A stretch of DNA of 64,000 bases from Paenibacillus mendelii (GTDB lineage Bacteria; Bacillota; Bacilli; Paenibacillales; Paenibacillaceae): contig NZ_JANHOF010000009.1 of NCBI RefSeq assembly GCF_024498075.1, forward strand, positions 1 through 64,000. Direction: 5' to 3'. The notes under the pieces are model-generated. The model saw only the letters and a list, made by a program, of their open reading frames with translations, had not been told where the DNA came from and did no database searches. The translations under genes and the position numbers were made by a program. How positions within the stretch are numbered: position 1 is the first letter of the stretch; every line of letters begins with the position of its first letter. Below are positions 51,890 to 59,912 of this stretch, in pieces.

Positions 51890-52774
51890 ATGAAACGGAT
51901 TAAATCGAAAGAGCCTTATTATATGCTGGCCCCAAGCTTCCTGCTATTGTGTATTTTTTTACTGTATCCCTTGTTGAGTTCCTTCTTGTATGCCTTCCAA
52001 AGCTATAAGCTGACTGCACCGAACGCGATTGGCTTTAACGGGATCAATAACTTCAAGGCCGTATTTCAAGACTCCAATTTTGGCTTGATACTTAAAAACT
52101 CTTTTATCTGGGTTGTACTGACGGTAGGCGGACAGTTTATTCTCGGCTTCATTCTAGCCTTGGCGCTGCGCCGGCCTTTCCCGGGAAGGAACTTCTATCA
52201 GGCCATCGTATTTCTCCCATGGGCGATCTCTTCCTTCGTCGTCGGGCTCACCTTCCGCTGGCTGCTCAATGCAGAGTATGGCCCGGTTAATGATCTGCTG
52301 CTCAGGCTGGGCATTATTAAGGATAAAATCTATTTTTTGTCCGATCCGGAGCTGGCTTTGTATACCGTGATTGTGACAATGACCTGGTACGGCATTCCTT
52401 TCTTCGCGATCATGCTGCTTGCGGCTATGCAATCTATACCTGAGGATCTGTACGAAGCCGCCGATATCGACGGAGCGGGAATCTGGTCTAAATTCTGGCA
52501 TATTACGTTCAGCTATATTAAACAAACGATTATACTGACATTGCTGCTCAGGACAATATGGGTATTTGCTTCGGCTGATCTTATTTATATTATGACGGCA
52601 GGCGGTCCGGCCAACTCATCTAGCATTCTATCCTCCTACATGTTCATGAAAGCTTATTCATCCTTGGATTATGGACAGGCATCGGCGATCGGTTTATTCT
52701 TCATGGCGCTGCTGATCCTATTCTGCTACTTGTTCATGAAGGCGACTAAATTCGAGAAGGCGGGTAATTTCTAA
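51890..52774 (+). CDS. ABC transporter permease, MalF-like
   Basis: A 294-aa six-helix protein with the EAA loop (IPEDLYEAADIDGAGIWSKFWHITFSYIKQ). ATG 51890 after AAGGAGG. Its stop overlaps the next start. Part of a CUT1 importer that lacks its own ATPase. Confidence 0.94.
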   Translation: MKRIKSKEPYYMLAPSFLLLCIFLLYPLLSSFLYAFQSYKLTAPNAIGFNGINNFKAVFQDSNFGLILKNSFIWVVLTVGGQFILGFILALALRRPFPGRNFYQAIVFLPWAISSFVVGLTFRWLLNAEYGPVNDLLLRLGIIKDKIYFLSDPELALYTVIVTMTWYGIPFFAIMLLAAMQSIPEDLYEAADIDGAGIWSKFWHITFSYIKQTIILTLLLRTIWVFASADLIYIMTAGGPANSSSILSSYMFMKAYSSLDYGQASAIGLFFMALLILFCYLFMKATKFEKAGNF

Positions 52775-53610
52775 TGATAAGAACCCAACGCGCCTTTTTT
52801 ATAACTGTCCGTATCTGTATTCTGATGTTTTACCTGTTGATGGTGCTGCTGCCGTTTTACTGGCTGTTCATTACGTCCGTTAAACCCCGTATGGATATTC
52901 TAACGACCAATATCCAATACTGGCCCAAGAACTTCACGCTTGATAATTACAGAGTGTTATGGTCCTCATCCAATTTCGATGTTTTCCTGAAGAACAGCAT
53001 CCTGGTTTCTCTTGGAACCGGCGTGTTTACGACCTGCTTCGCGATTCTTGGCGGCTATGCGCTGGCACGTTATACGTTCAAGTTAAAAACCATGGCGGTG
53101 TACGGTCTGCTGCTCACGCAAATGATTCCCGGCGTTCTGGTTATGATTCCGACTGCGATCTTATTCAGCAAGGTTGGTCTCATGAATAGTCTGGGCGGCC
53201 TGATCATTATTTACATCGTCGGCAATATTCCATTCTGCCTGATTCTGATGCGCAGCTTCTTCGACCGGATACCTGTTGATCTGGAGGAGGCGGCTTTGAT
53301 CGACGGCTGCAGCAAGCTGGGGGCGCTCTTCCGGATTGTACTGCCGATTATGCTGCCGGGCATTGTGGCCACCTTCGTATTTGCTTTTATCGGAGCGTGG
53401 AATGAACTGCTCTGCGCAATCATGTTTATCAGCAGCGATGAGCTTAAAACCATTCCTGTAGGACTCTCCATGTTTGTGCAAAATTATGATGTCAATTGGG
53501 GAGTCATGACGGCAGGTGCAGTTATGGCACTGCTTCCTTCATTAATTATGTTTGCCATCGTTCAACGATTCGTGGTCGAGGGATTGTCGGATGGAGCCGT
53601 TAAAGGATAA
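52774..53610 (+). CDS. ABC transporter permease, MalG-like
   Basis: A 278-aa six-helix protein with the EAA loop (IPVDLEEAALIDGCSKLGALFRIVLPIMLPG) and C-terminus QRFVVEGLSDGAVKG, standard for CUT1 permeases. The start overlaps the first permease's stop by one base (TAATGA), so translation is coupled. Confidence 0.94.
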   Translation: MIRTQRAFFITVRICILMFYLLMVLLPFYWLFITSVKPRMDILTTNIQYWPKNFTLDNYRVLWSSSNFDVFLKNSILVSLGTGVFTTCFAILGGYALARYTFKLKTMAVYGLLLTQMIPGVLVMIPTAILFSKVGLMNSLGGLIIIYIVGNIPFCLILMRSFFDRIPVDLEEAALIDGCSKLGALFRIVLPIMLPGIVATFVFAFIGAWNELLCAIMFISSDELKTIPVGLSMFVQNYDVNWGVMTAGAVMALLPSLIMFAIVQRFVVEGLSDGAVKG

Positions 53611-53655
53611 TACGGGATTGGATTGATTAGAAGAGGCAGAAGGTGGAGAGAGCAG

Positions 53656-54846
53656 ATGAGCAAGCTGATCGAGAAGGAAACCAAGGATGCGGGTAGCCAA
53701 ACCATGCTTACCCATTATGGGGATGAAACGTTTCACGGTGCGGTTGTTCCACCTGTATTTATAAATACATTATTTGCATTCGATTCCTATGAAGCCTTCC
53801 AGAAATCGCAATTCCAGGAGGAAGCTTATTATTATTCGAGGGTATCCAATCCCACGCAGGAAATCGCAGAGAAGAAGCTTGCGGCATTGGAAAAGGGCGA
53901 GGCGGCGAAGCTGTTCTCTTCTGGAATGGCCGCGATTTCGTCCACGCTGCTTCACTGCCTGGGCCAAGGCGACCATGTCGTCTGCAGCTATCCGATTTAT
54001 AACGGTACGTATCAGCTGCTTCAGAAGTTCATGAATAAATTCGGAATTACGGCGGATTTCGTTGATTTCAGACAGCTGGATCAAGTCCGCGCTGCAATTA
54101 AGCCGAATACGAGAGTATTGTATTGCGAGGGTTATTCTACTTTTTTCATGGACGTGTTCGATATCCCGGCCGTTGTTGCAATCGCGAAAGAGCATCAATT
54201 GCTGACGATCATGGATAACACCTGTGCGACGCCGGCCACGCTGCGGCCGATTGAATGGGGCATCGATATCGTGATCCACTCCGCTTCCAAGTACTTGTCC
54301 GGCCACAGTGACGTGACAGCCGGTGTTGTCATCTCTACGAAAGCATGGATCGATGAGCTCACGCAGAATGAAGTGGTTCTACTTGGATCCTCTCTGGCCC
54401 CATTGGAATCGTGGTTGCTGACGCGCGGACTGAAGACATTCGGAATTCGCATGAAGCAGCATGCTGAATCCGCGATGCGGATTGCTGTTATGTTGAGCCA
54501 TCATCCACAAGTGGCCCGCGTGAATTTACCGTTACTCGAGCAGCATGAACAGCATGAGCTGGCCGTGCGGCAGTTCAGCGATATTACAGGTCTGTTCAGC
54601 TTTGAGCTGCATGGCGGCGTCACTGCGGTGAAACGATTGATGAACAGCATGAAGCTATTCCAGATTGGCGTGAGCTGGGGAGGCTTCGAGAGCTTGATCT
54701 ATTCCCCGGGCCTTGGCATTCATCCCGATCAGACATCACGAACCGAGTGGGAAACCAGGCTGGAGCGCACGGTGCGGATCTCTGTCGGACTTGAGGATAT
54801 TGAGGATCTCATGGAGGATTTCAAGCAGGCGCTGGATGGTTTGTGA
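53656..54846 (+). CDS. PLP-dependent Cys/Met-metabolism (transsulfuration) enzyme
   Basis: A 396-aa enzyme of the cystathionine gamma-synthase / methionine gamma-lyase family. Signature: the Lys in IVIHSASKYLSGHSDVTAGVV forms the aldimine with PLP. YYYSRVSNPTQEIAEKKLAALEKGEAAKLFSSGMAAIS is the standard N-terminal part. The TGLFSFEL and GVSWGGFESLIYSPG segments complete the fold. The reaction (synthase, lyase or racemase-type) cannot be settled by eye. ATG 53656 after GAAGGTGGAGAG. It is the last gene of the ABC operon, an uncommon partner for a sugar importer. Confidence 0.88.
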   Translation: MSKLIEKETKDAGSQTMLTHYGDETFHGAVVPPVFINTLFAFDSYEAFQKSQFQEEAYYYSRVSNPTQEIAEKKLAALEKGEAAKLFSSGMAAISSTLLHCLGQGDHVVCSYPIYNGTYQLLQKFMNKFGITADFVDFRQLDQVRAAIKPNTRVLYCEGYSTFFMDVFDIPAVVAIAKEHQLLTIMDNTCATPATLRPIEWGIDIVIHSASKYLSGHSDVTAGVVISTKAWIDELTQNEVVLLGSSLAPLESWLLTRGLKTFGIRMKQHAESAMRIAVMLSHHPQVARVNLPLLEQHEQHELAVRQFSDITGLFSFELHGGVTAVKRLMNSMKLFQIGVSWGGFESLIYSPGLGIHPDQTSRTEWETRLERTVRISVGLEDIEDLMEDFKQALDGL

Positions 54847-54927
54847 GGCAAATGTTGCGGAACATCCTCTAGCCGATGGCGCTAGAGACAAGCAGTGGAA
54901 CATCCTAGCATCCTAGCGATGTTGAAT

Positions 54928-54968
54928 ACAGAGCATAGGAGGTTACGGCCTCTCTTGCTCTGTTTTTT
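54928..54968 (+). terminator. Terminator of the ABC/PLP operon
   Basis: ACAGAGCA ... TGCTCTGT stem, inner AGGAGG/CCTCT pairing, and six Ts. Confidence 0.85.
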
Positions 54969-55304
54969 GTTTAAAATGAGCATGGAGTCAACACTCCGCG
55001 CTCAGCAGGAGGAATTCACGGAATAAAGAAATGAGTATCGTCGGGCAAAGATGATACTATACATAGGCCAAAAGGCATGGTATATTCGATCTTGATGAAA
55101 ATTTATCCAGTTAAATCGACTGATTTCTCAGTGAGAAGCGATGCTGCTGAAACTGGAATAAGTACGGGTGGGGGCAAAACGACCTAGAAATCTACATTAG
55201 ATATCGTTTTCCGATAATTAAAACTAAATATCGACAAAATAATACATTATAACTATAATCAAATAGAAATGGAAAATGATATAATAAAAGGGGAGTTTAT
55301 ACTT
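54969..55304. other. Gene-free region
   Basis: I see no supported gene, RNA or strong repeat here. It is AT-rich near 55190-55270. Confidence 0.5.
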
Positions 55305-55613
55305 ATGAAGGTAAGGTTGAAAAATGCGGTAGGCGGATTGAAGGAAGTGAAGGTCGGGTTTAGTTGGACGACTTTCTTTTTTGGGTTTTTCCCTGCTCTT
55401 TTCAGAGGAGACCTGAAATGGGCAGTAATTATGTTTATTACTTCGGTTGCAATCGGAATATTCACATTAGGATTCGGAGCATGGATTCCAGGCATTATCT
55501 TTTCTTTTATTTATAACAAGATGTATATTAAAGAATTGCTGGAAAAAGGATACCGCCCAGCCGATGATCATGCTCAATCTGCATTGCAAACAAAAGGAAT
55601 CATTGCTGCATAG
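55305..55613 (+). CDS. Small membrane protein, DUF2628/HrgC-like
   Basis: A 102-aa protein: MKVRLKNAVGGLKEVKVGFSWTTFFFGFFPALFRGDLKWAVIMFITSVAIGIFTLGFGAWIPGIIFSFIYNKMYIKELLEKGYRP, in which VKVGFSWTTFFFGFFPALFRGD is the recognisable start of a widespread family of short two-to-three-helix membrane proteins of unknown role. ATG 55305 after AGGGGAG; the frame is also open from 55269. Confidence 0.8.
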   Translation: MKVRLKNAVGGLKEVKVGFSWTTFFFGFFPALFRGDLKWAVIMFITSVAIGIFTLGFGAWIPGIIFSFIYNKMYIKELLEKGYRPADDHAQSALQTKGIIAA

Positions 55614-55668
55614 GGCACCTCTCATCGGGTAGTAAGCCTGCCACATCGAACTTATCAGACTATTTCTA

Positions 55669-55702
55669 GTAGCCGCTCCTTCTAAGGGACGGTTACTTTT
55701 TT
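55669..55702 (+). terminator. Terminator after the small membrane protein
   Basis: GTAGCCGCTCC / GGGACGGTTAC stem with six Ts. Confidence 0.8.
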
Positions 55703-55751
55703 ATTTCGTTTATAATGAAGGATATATATACTAAAATCATACCATTCGTCT

Positions 55752-55779
55752 TGTCGATTTCATTGCTAGTTATTCGTCG
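55752..55779 (+). promoter_or_regulatory. Putative ECF42 promoter 1 (DGPF gene and sigma factor)
   Basis: TGTCGA-N17-CGTCG, 80 bases before ATG 55860. The same arrangement recurs at 57693, 58236 and 58775. Confidence 0.75.
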
Positions 55780-55859
55780 TCCATGTAGGAGCGGGTTTAC
55801 CTCTCGGAGTTAGAACGGATCTAATCGAGTGGCCAAAATGAATGCAGGAGGGTAATTAT

Positions 55860-56291
55860 ATGCGATTTATGATGATCGTCAAAGGCACGAAGGATTCCGA
55901 GGCGGGCACTATGCCCAGCCAGGAGTTGCTCGAAGCGATGCTGCGCTATAACGAAGAATTGGCTAAGGCCGGGGTGCTGCTCGCTGCCGACGGCTTGCAC
56001 GCAAGCTCGCAAGGCATTCGGATATCCTATCCGGAGCCTGGCGGGAAGCCGAAGGTTATGGACGGGCCATTCACCGAAGCGAAGGAAATCATAGCCGGAT
56101 ACACCCTTATTGAAGTGAAATCTAGGGAAGAAGCCATCGAATGGGCGATGCGCATGCCGGATCCCCACGGTTACGGAGAAGGGCAAATTGAGCTTCGCCA
56201 GATCATCGATGCGACCGATCTGACGCAGAATCCCGATACGCTTGCAATGGAAGCCTCGATTCGTGAGCAAATAGAAAGGCGCAAAACATGA
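55860..56291 (+). CDS. YCII/DGPF-family protein 1
   Basis: A 143-aa protein with the DGPF motif (VMDGPFTEAKEIIAGYTLIEVKSREEAIEWAMRMPDPHG) that names the family; RFMMIVKGTKDSEAG at the start. DGPF/YCII proteins have a ferredoxin-like fold and no settled function. Here the stop overlaps the sigma factor start (ATGA), the known ECF42 arrangement. ATG 55860 after CAGGAGGG. Confidence 0.93.
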   Translation: MRFMMIVKGTKDSEAGTMPSQELLEAMLRYNEELAKAGVLLAADGLHASSQGIRISYPEPGGKPKVMDGPFTEAKEIIAGYTLIEVKSREEAIEWAMRMPDPHGYGEGQIELRQIIDATDLTQNPDTLAMEASIREQIERRKT

Positions 56292-57544
56292 GCGATTCCT
56301 CCGTCTTGCGTACAATCGATGCCATCTGGCGCATTGAATCGGCCAAGCTTATCGCCGGTCTGGCACGAATGGTTCGCGATGTCGGCCTAGCGGAGGATCT
56401 TGCGCAGGATGCGCTTGTCATCGCGTTGGAGCGGTGGCCGGCCACCGGCATCCCGGATAATCCGGGTGCTTGGCTCATGACGACGGCGAAACGCCGTGCG
56501 ATCGATCTCCTGCGCAGGAACAAGCTGCGCGATCAGAAGTATGAGGAGTTCGGACGCGGAAGCGATTTGTATACCGAGAATGACATGGACCTTACCATGG
56601 ATGGCGAGGTTGGAGACGATCTTCTCCGATTGATCTTCACGACCTGCCACCCCGTCTTATCCCAAGAGGCCAGAGTAGCGCTGACGCTGCGCCTGCTCGG
56701 AGGGCTCACAACGGATGAGATCGCGCATGCTTTTCTCGTCGCCGAATCAACGATCGCACAGCGAATCGTCCGGGCCAAACGGACGCTTAGTGCTAAGCGG
56801 GTGGACTTCGAGGTTCCTGTAGGTGAAGAGCTCCAGGATCGTCTGTCCACAGTGCTCGAAGTGATCTATCTGATGTTCAATGAAGGGTATTCAGCGACTT
56901 CCGGCGGCAGCTGGATTCGCCCGCTGTTGTGCCAGGAAGCGCTCAGGCTCGGGCGTATTCTGGCGGAAATTGCACCTGCCGAGCCGGAGGTTCACGGCTT
57001 GGTTGCTCTGATGGAAATCCAATCGTCGCGCTTCAAAACCCGGGTAAACGCTTCAGGAGAACCCATCCTTCTCATGGACCAAAACCGCGCGTTATGGGAT
57101 CAGCTGCTGATCCGCCGCGGCTTGGCTGCCCTCGAGCGTGCCCGCAGGCTCGGACGGCCGCTCGGTCCGTATGCGCTTCAAGCTGCGATATCCGCATGCC
57201 ACGCACAGGCTCGTCTCGCATCCGAGACCGATTGGGCGCGTATTGCCGCTTTATATGAGGCCTTGTCGCGCGTCATGCCGTCGCCTATCGTTGAATTGAA
57301 CCGCGCGGTGGCCATCGCCATGGCATTCGGCCCGGCTTTCGGCTTGCAAATTGTCGATGAGCTGGCATCCGAACCGTCTTTGAAGGATTACCACCTGCTG
57401 CCGAGTGTGCGCGGCGATTTTCTCGTCAAATTGGACCGTATCGACGAAGCCCGCGGAGAGTTTGAGCGTGCGGCTTCGCTGACGCGAAATGTACGGGAAC
57501 GGGAGCTCCTGCTGAAGCGCGCGGCGGAATGCTCGAACCAATAA
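56288..57544 (+). CDS. ECF42-type RNA polymerase sigma factor with C-terminal helical domain
   Basis: A 418-aa protein, twice the size of ordinary ECF sigma factors. Sigma-2 region at ~15-80 (MVRDVGLAEDLAQDALVIALERWPATGIPDNPGAWLMTTAKRRAIDLLRRNK), sigma-4 region at ~115-170 (RVALTLRLLGGLTTDEIAHAFLVAESTIAQRIVRAKRTL). Residues ~175-415 form an all-helical TPR-like extension (FNEGYSATSGGSW, RRGLAALERARRLGRPLGPYALQAAISACHAQAR, VELNRAVAIAMAFGPA, DFLVKLDRIDEARGEFERAA) that is required for activity in studied ECF42 members. No anti-sigma factor is encoded next to it, as usual for this group. Translationally coupled to the DGPF gene. Confidence 0.93.
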   Translation: MSDSSVLRTIDAIWRIESAKLIAGLARMVRDVGLAEDLAQDALVIALERWPATGIPDNPGAWLMTTAKRRAIDLLRRNKLRDQKYEEFGRGSDLYTENDMDLTMDGEVGDDLLRLIFTTCHPVLSQEARVALTLRLLGGLTTDEIAHAFLVAESTIAQRIVRAKRTLSAKRVDFEVPVGEELQDRLSTVLEVIYLMFNEGYSATSGGSWIRPLLCQEALRLGRILAEIAPAEPEVHGLVALMEIQSSRFKTRVNASGEPILLMDQNRALWDQLLIRRGLAALERARRLGRPLGPYALQAAISACHAQARLASETDWARIAALYEALSRVMPSPIVELNRAVAIAMAFGPAFGLQIVDELASEPSLKDYHLLPSVRGDFLVKLDRIDEARGEFERAASLTRNVRERELLLKRAAECSNQ

Positions 57545-57692
57545 GTTGAACACAACCCGCTGCGCAGGCAGAATGTTCTTACGATCGCTGTTGTTCCCGG
57601 TTTTCCTTGCATTCTTCCTGCTCCAATCCTTACATAGACGCGAATGGACAAACGTTCATTAACGTCTTTTTTTATAATAAATTTATCCGGCA

Positions 57693-57720
57693 TGTCGATA
57701 ATTCCGCTTCCCGTTCGTTG
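57693..57720 (+). promoter_or_regulatory. Putative ECF42 promoter 2 (DGPF protein 2)
   Basis: TGTCGA-N17-CGTTG, 63 bases before ATG 57784. Confidence 0.72.
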
Positions 57721-57783
57721 CTTAAGTAGAGGCGGGAATACGGATAGACCCGGTCTCATTATGGTATCGGGAGGGAAGCACGG

Positions 57784-58218
57784 ATGCGATATATATTGAT
57801 CGTCAAAGGCAGCAGGTATTCCGAAGCTAGCTTGAAGACCAGCCGGGAACACAGGGATGCAATGGCAGCATATAACGAGTTATTGGCAAGAGCCGGCGTG
57901 CTCCTCGCTGCAGAAGGACTGCAGCCGAGTTCGAGCGGGATGCGGATCACCTATCCGGTACACGGCGGCATGCCGAAGGTAACGGTTGGACCGTTCACAC
58001 TGGAGAAGGAGCTGGTCGCGGGCTTTAAGATGATTGAGGTCAAGTCAGAAGAAGAAGCGATCGATTGGGCGATGCGCATGCCGAATCCCAGCGGCTTCGG
58101 CGATGGTGAAATTGAGCTCCGCCTGCTTAGCGAGGATGTAAACCTGCTGCACGTTTCCCCAACCATGGCCTTGGAGGCCGATTTGCGGGACCAAATTGAC
58201 ATGCTAAAAAAAAGTTGA
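57784..58218 (+). CDS. YCII/DGPF-family protein 2
   Basis: A 144-aa protein: RYILIVKGSRYSEAS, then VTVGPFTLEKELVAGFKMIEVKSEEEAIDWAMRMPNPSGFGDGEIELR, in which the DGPF signature has become VGPF. It has the same length and layout as the protein at 55860. ATG 57784 after CGGGAGGG. Its last ~12 codons are copied in the tandem duplication (58724-58757). Confidence 0.92.
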   Translation: MRYILIVKGSRYSEASLKTSREHRDAMAAYNELLARAGVLLAAEGLQPSSSGMRITYPVHGGMPKVTVGPFTLEKELVAGFKMIEVKSEEEAIDWAMRMPNPSGFGDGEIELRLLSEDVNLLHVSPTMALEADLRDQIDMLKKS

Positions 58219-58235
58219 ACTTTTTTTCTCCGATC

Positions 58236-58263
58236 TGTCGATTTGGTCATCACCCGTTCGTCG
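58236..58263 (+). promoter_or_regulatory. Putative ECF42 promoter 3 (VOC copy 1)
   Basis: TGTCGA-N17-CGTCG, 55 bases before ATG 58319. Confidence 0.75.
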
Positions 58264-58318
58264 TGTATATATAGAGGCCGAGTTTTACCAAAAAAACAAA
58301 GTGAGAGGTTGATCAAAA

Positions 58319-58714
58319 ATGGGAGCACAGCTTACAACTTATTTGATGTCGGAGAATGCAAGAGCGCAGGCGGAATTTTATAAGCAGGCATTGGGCGGAG
58401 AAATCGGGTTCGTCAAGACGTTCGGAGAGACGCCGGGAACACCGGAAGCGGTCAAGGACAAAGTGATGCACATGGTGCTGACGGTTGCCGGAGCCAATAC
58501 GCTGTTCCTGTCCGATTCCTTCGGACCGGTATCGGGTAACAGAAGTATTAGTCTATCCTTGTCATACAATAGTGAATCCGAAGCTCGGGAGGCCTTCGCG
58601 AACCTCGGTGAGGGCGGCGAGGTCAAGTATCCGTTCGAACTTCAGCCATGGGGAGCTTACTACGGCGAAATCATGGATAAATTCGGTGTTACGTGGCAGA
58701 TCGTCAAGCAATAG
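58319..58714 (+). CDS. VOC-superfamily protein (PhnB-like), copy 1
   Basis: A 131-aa protein: QLTTYLMSENARAQAEFYKQALGGEIGFVKTFGETPG and NTLFLSDSFGPVSGNRSISLSLSYNSESEAREAFANLGEGGEVKYPFELQPWGAYYGEIMDKFGVTWQIV, the PhnB/glyoxalase-like pattern. Function in the family is unclear; PhnB-like members bind small ligands and do not act as glyoxalases. ATG 58319 after GTGAGAGG. The DNA is identical to copy 2. VOC proteins are a recurrent partner of ECF42 sigma factors. Confidence 0.92.
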   Translation: MGAQLTTYLMSENARAQAEFYKQALGGEIGFVKTFGETPGTPEAVKDKVMHMVLTVAGANTLFLSDSFGPVSGNRSISLSLSYNSESEAREAFANLGEGGEVKYPFELQPWGAYYGEIMDKFGVTWQIVKQ

Positions 58715-58774
58715 GAAAGGGTCTGCGGGACCAAATTGACATGCCAAAAAAAGTTGAACTTTTTTTCTCCGATC

Positions 58775-58802
58775 TGTCGATTTGGTCATCACCCGTTCGT
58801 CG
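58775..58802 (+). promoter_or_regulatory. Putative ECF42 promoter 4 (VOC copy 2)
   Basis: Exact duplicate of promoter 3, 55 bases before ATG 58858. Confidence 0.72.
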
Positions 58803-58857
58803 TGTATATATAGAGGCCGAGTTTTACCAAAAAAACAAAGTGAGAGGTTGATCAAAA

Positions 58858-59253
58858 ATGGGAGCACAGCTTACAACTTATTTGATGTCGGAGAATGCAA
58901 GAGCGCAGGCGGAATTTTATAAGCAGGCATTGGGCGGAGAAATCGGGTTCGTCAAGACGTTCGGAGAGACGCCGGGAACACCGGAAGCGGTCAAGGACAA
59001 AGTGATGCACATGGTGCTGACGGTTGCCGGAGCCAATACGCTGTTCCTGTCCGATTCCTTCGGACCGGTATCGGGTAACAGAAGTATTAGTCTATCCTTG
59101 TCATACAATAGTGAATCCGAAGCTCGGGAGGCCTTCGCGAACCTCGGTGAGGGCGGCGAGGTCAAGTATCCGTTCGAACTTCAGCCATGGGGAGCTTACT
59201 ACGGCGAAATCATGGATAAATTCGGTGTTACGTGGCAGATCGTCAAGCAATAG
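58858..59253 (+). CDS. VOC-superfamily protein (PhnB-like), copy 2
   Basis: Encodes the same 131 aa as the gene at 58319. The duplicated promoter region is included, so gene dosage of this product is doubled under the same control. DUF1801 follows after 39 bases and is likely co-transcribed with this copy. Confidence 0.92.
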   Translation: MGAQLTTYLMSENARAQAEFYKQALGGEIGFVKTFGETPGTPEAVKDKVMHMVLTVAGANTLFLSDSFGPVSGNRSISLSLSYNSESEAREAFANLGEGGEVKYPFELQPWGAYYGEIMDKFGVTWQIVKQ

Positions 59254-59292
59254 GACGACACAGTCATTCTACTTATTAAGGGAGCAAAGCAT

Positions 59293-59634
59293 ATGAACCA
59301 GGAAGTAACAGACTTTATTGAAGCGATTAAAGAGCCTTGGCAAAGAGAGCTAAGTGCCAGTCTGCGGGAGGTTGTCCTTGGCGCGATACCGGACGTTAAG
59401 GAGCGCATCCAGTACAAGAAGCCCCATTTTCTGAAAAACGGAAAATACGCAGCTGCTATTTCAACTTCGAAGGATGCGGTAAGCTTTACGATCTTCAATA
59501 CCAGCGAGCTGTCACTCCCGAAAGGGCTGTTCGACGGTCCTCCGGAAAGGAAGACCATCAAGCTGAGACAAGGGCAGTCTGTCGATACCGCTGAACTGTC
59601 GTCACTGGTAAGTCAAGCCTCTTCGGCCTTATAA
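59293..59634 (+). CDS. DUF1801 (YdhG-like) protein
   Basis: A 113-aa soluble protein with VTDFIEAIKEPWQRELSASLREVVLGAIPDVKERIQYKKPHFLKNGKYAAAISTSKDAVSFTIFN, the DUF1801 pattern (KWGxPxF-type core here as KKPHF). Function unknown; DUF1801 proteins often accompany stress regulons. ATG 59293 after AAGGGAG. Confidence 0.85.
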   Translation: MNQEVTDFIEAIKEPWQRELSASLREVVLGAIPDVKERIQYKKPHFLKNGKYAAAISTSKDAVSFTIFNTSELSLPKGLFDGPPERKTIKLRQGQSVDTAELSSLVSQASSAL

Positions 59635-59912
59635 TGGCAGACTGATATGCTCTCCATACGGTAGACAGGTGAAATAATAGAACCTGCTATTGTAGGGGGG
59701 GCTTTTCCATGATTAGAATTGCGCGTTCCATCCGTAGTGGCTGCTCTTTCGCACACTATTCTCCACCCATATGCATCCATTTATACAACAACAAGTTCCG
59801 TTCATAAGGCGCTGTCCTTGTCCCGAACCTTCCGTATCGCTATTCTATGCAAAAAATTAAAGGATCTTGGCCTTGATGCCTTTACTATTGAAGCGTTATA
59901 CGACAATGTGGC

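Larger units (their letters stand above)
58184..59255 (+). repeat. Recent tandem duplication (~533 bp units)
   Basis: 58184-58716 and 58724-59255 are near identical. Differences seen: one T/C change and one A fewer in an A run. Each unit carries the tail of the DGPF gene, an ECF42-type promoter and a VOC gene. Seven bases separate the units. Confidence 0.93.
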
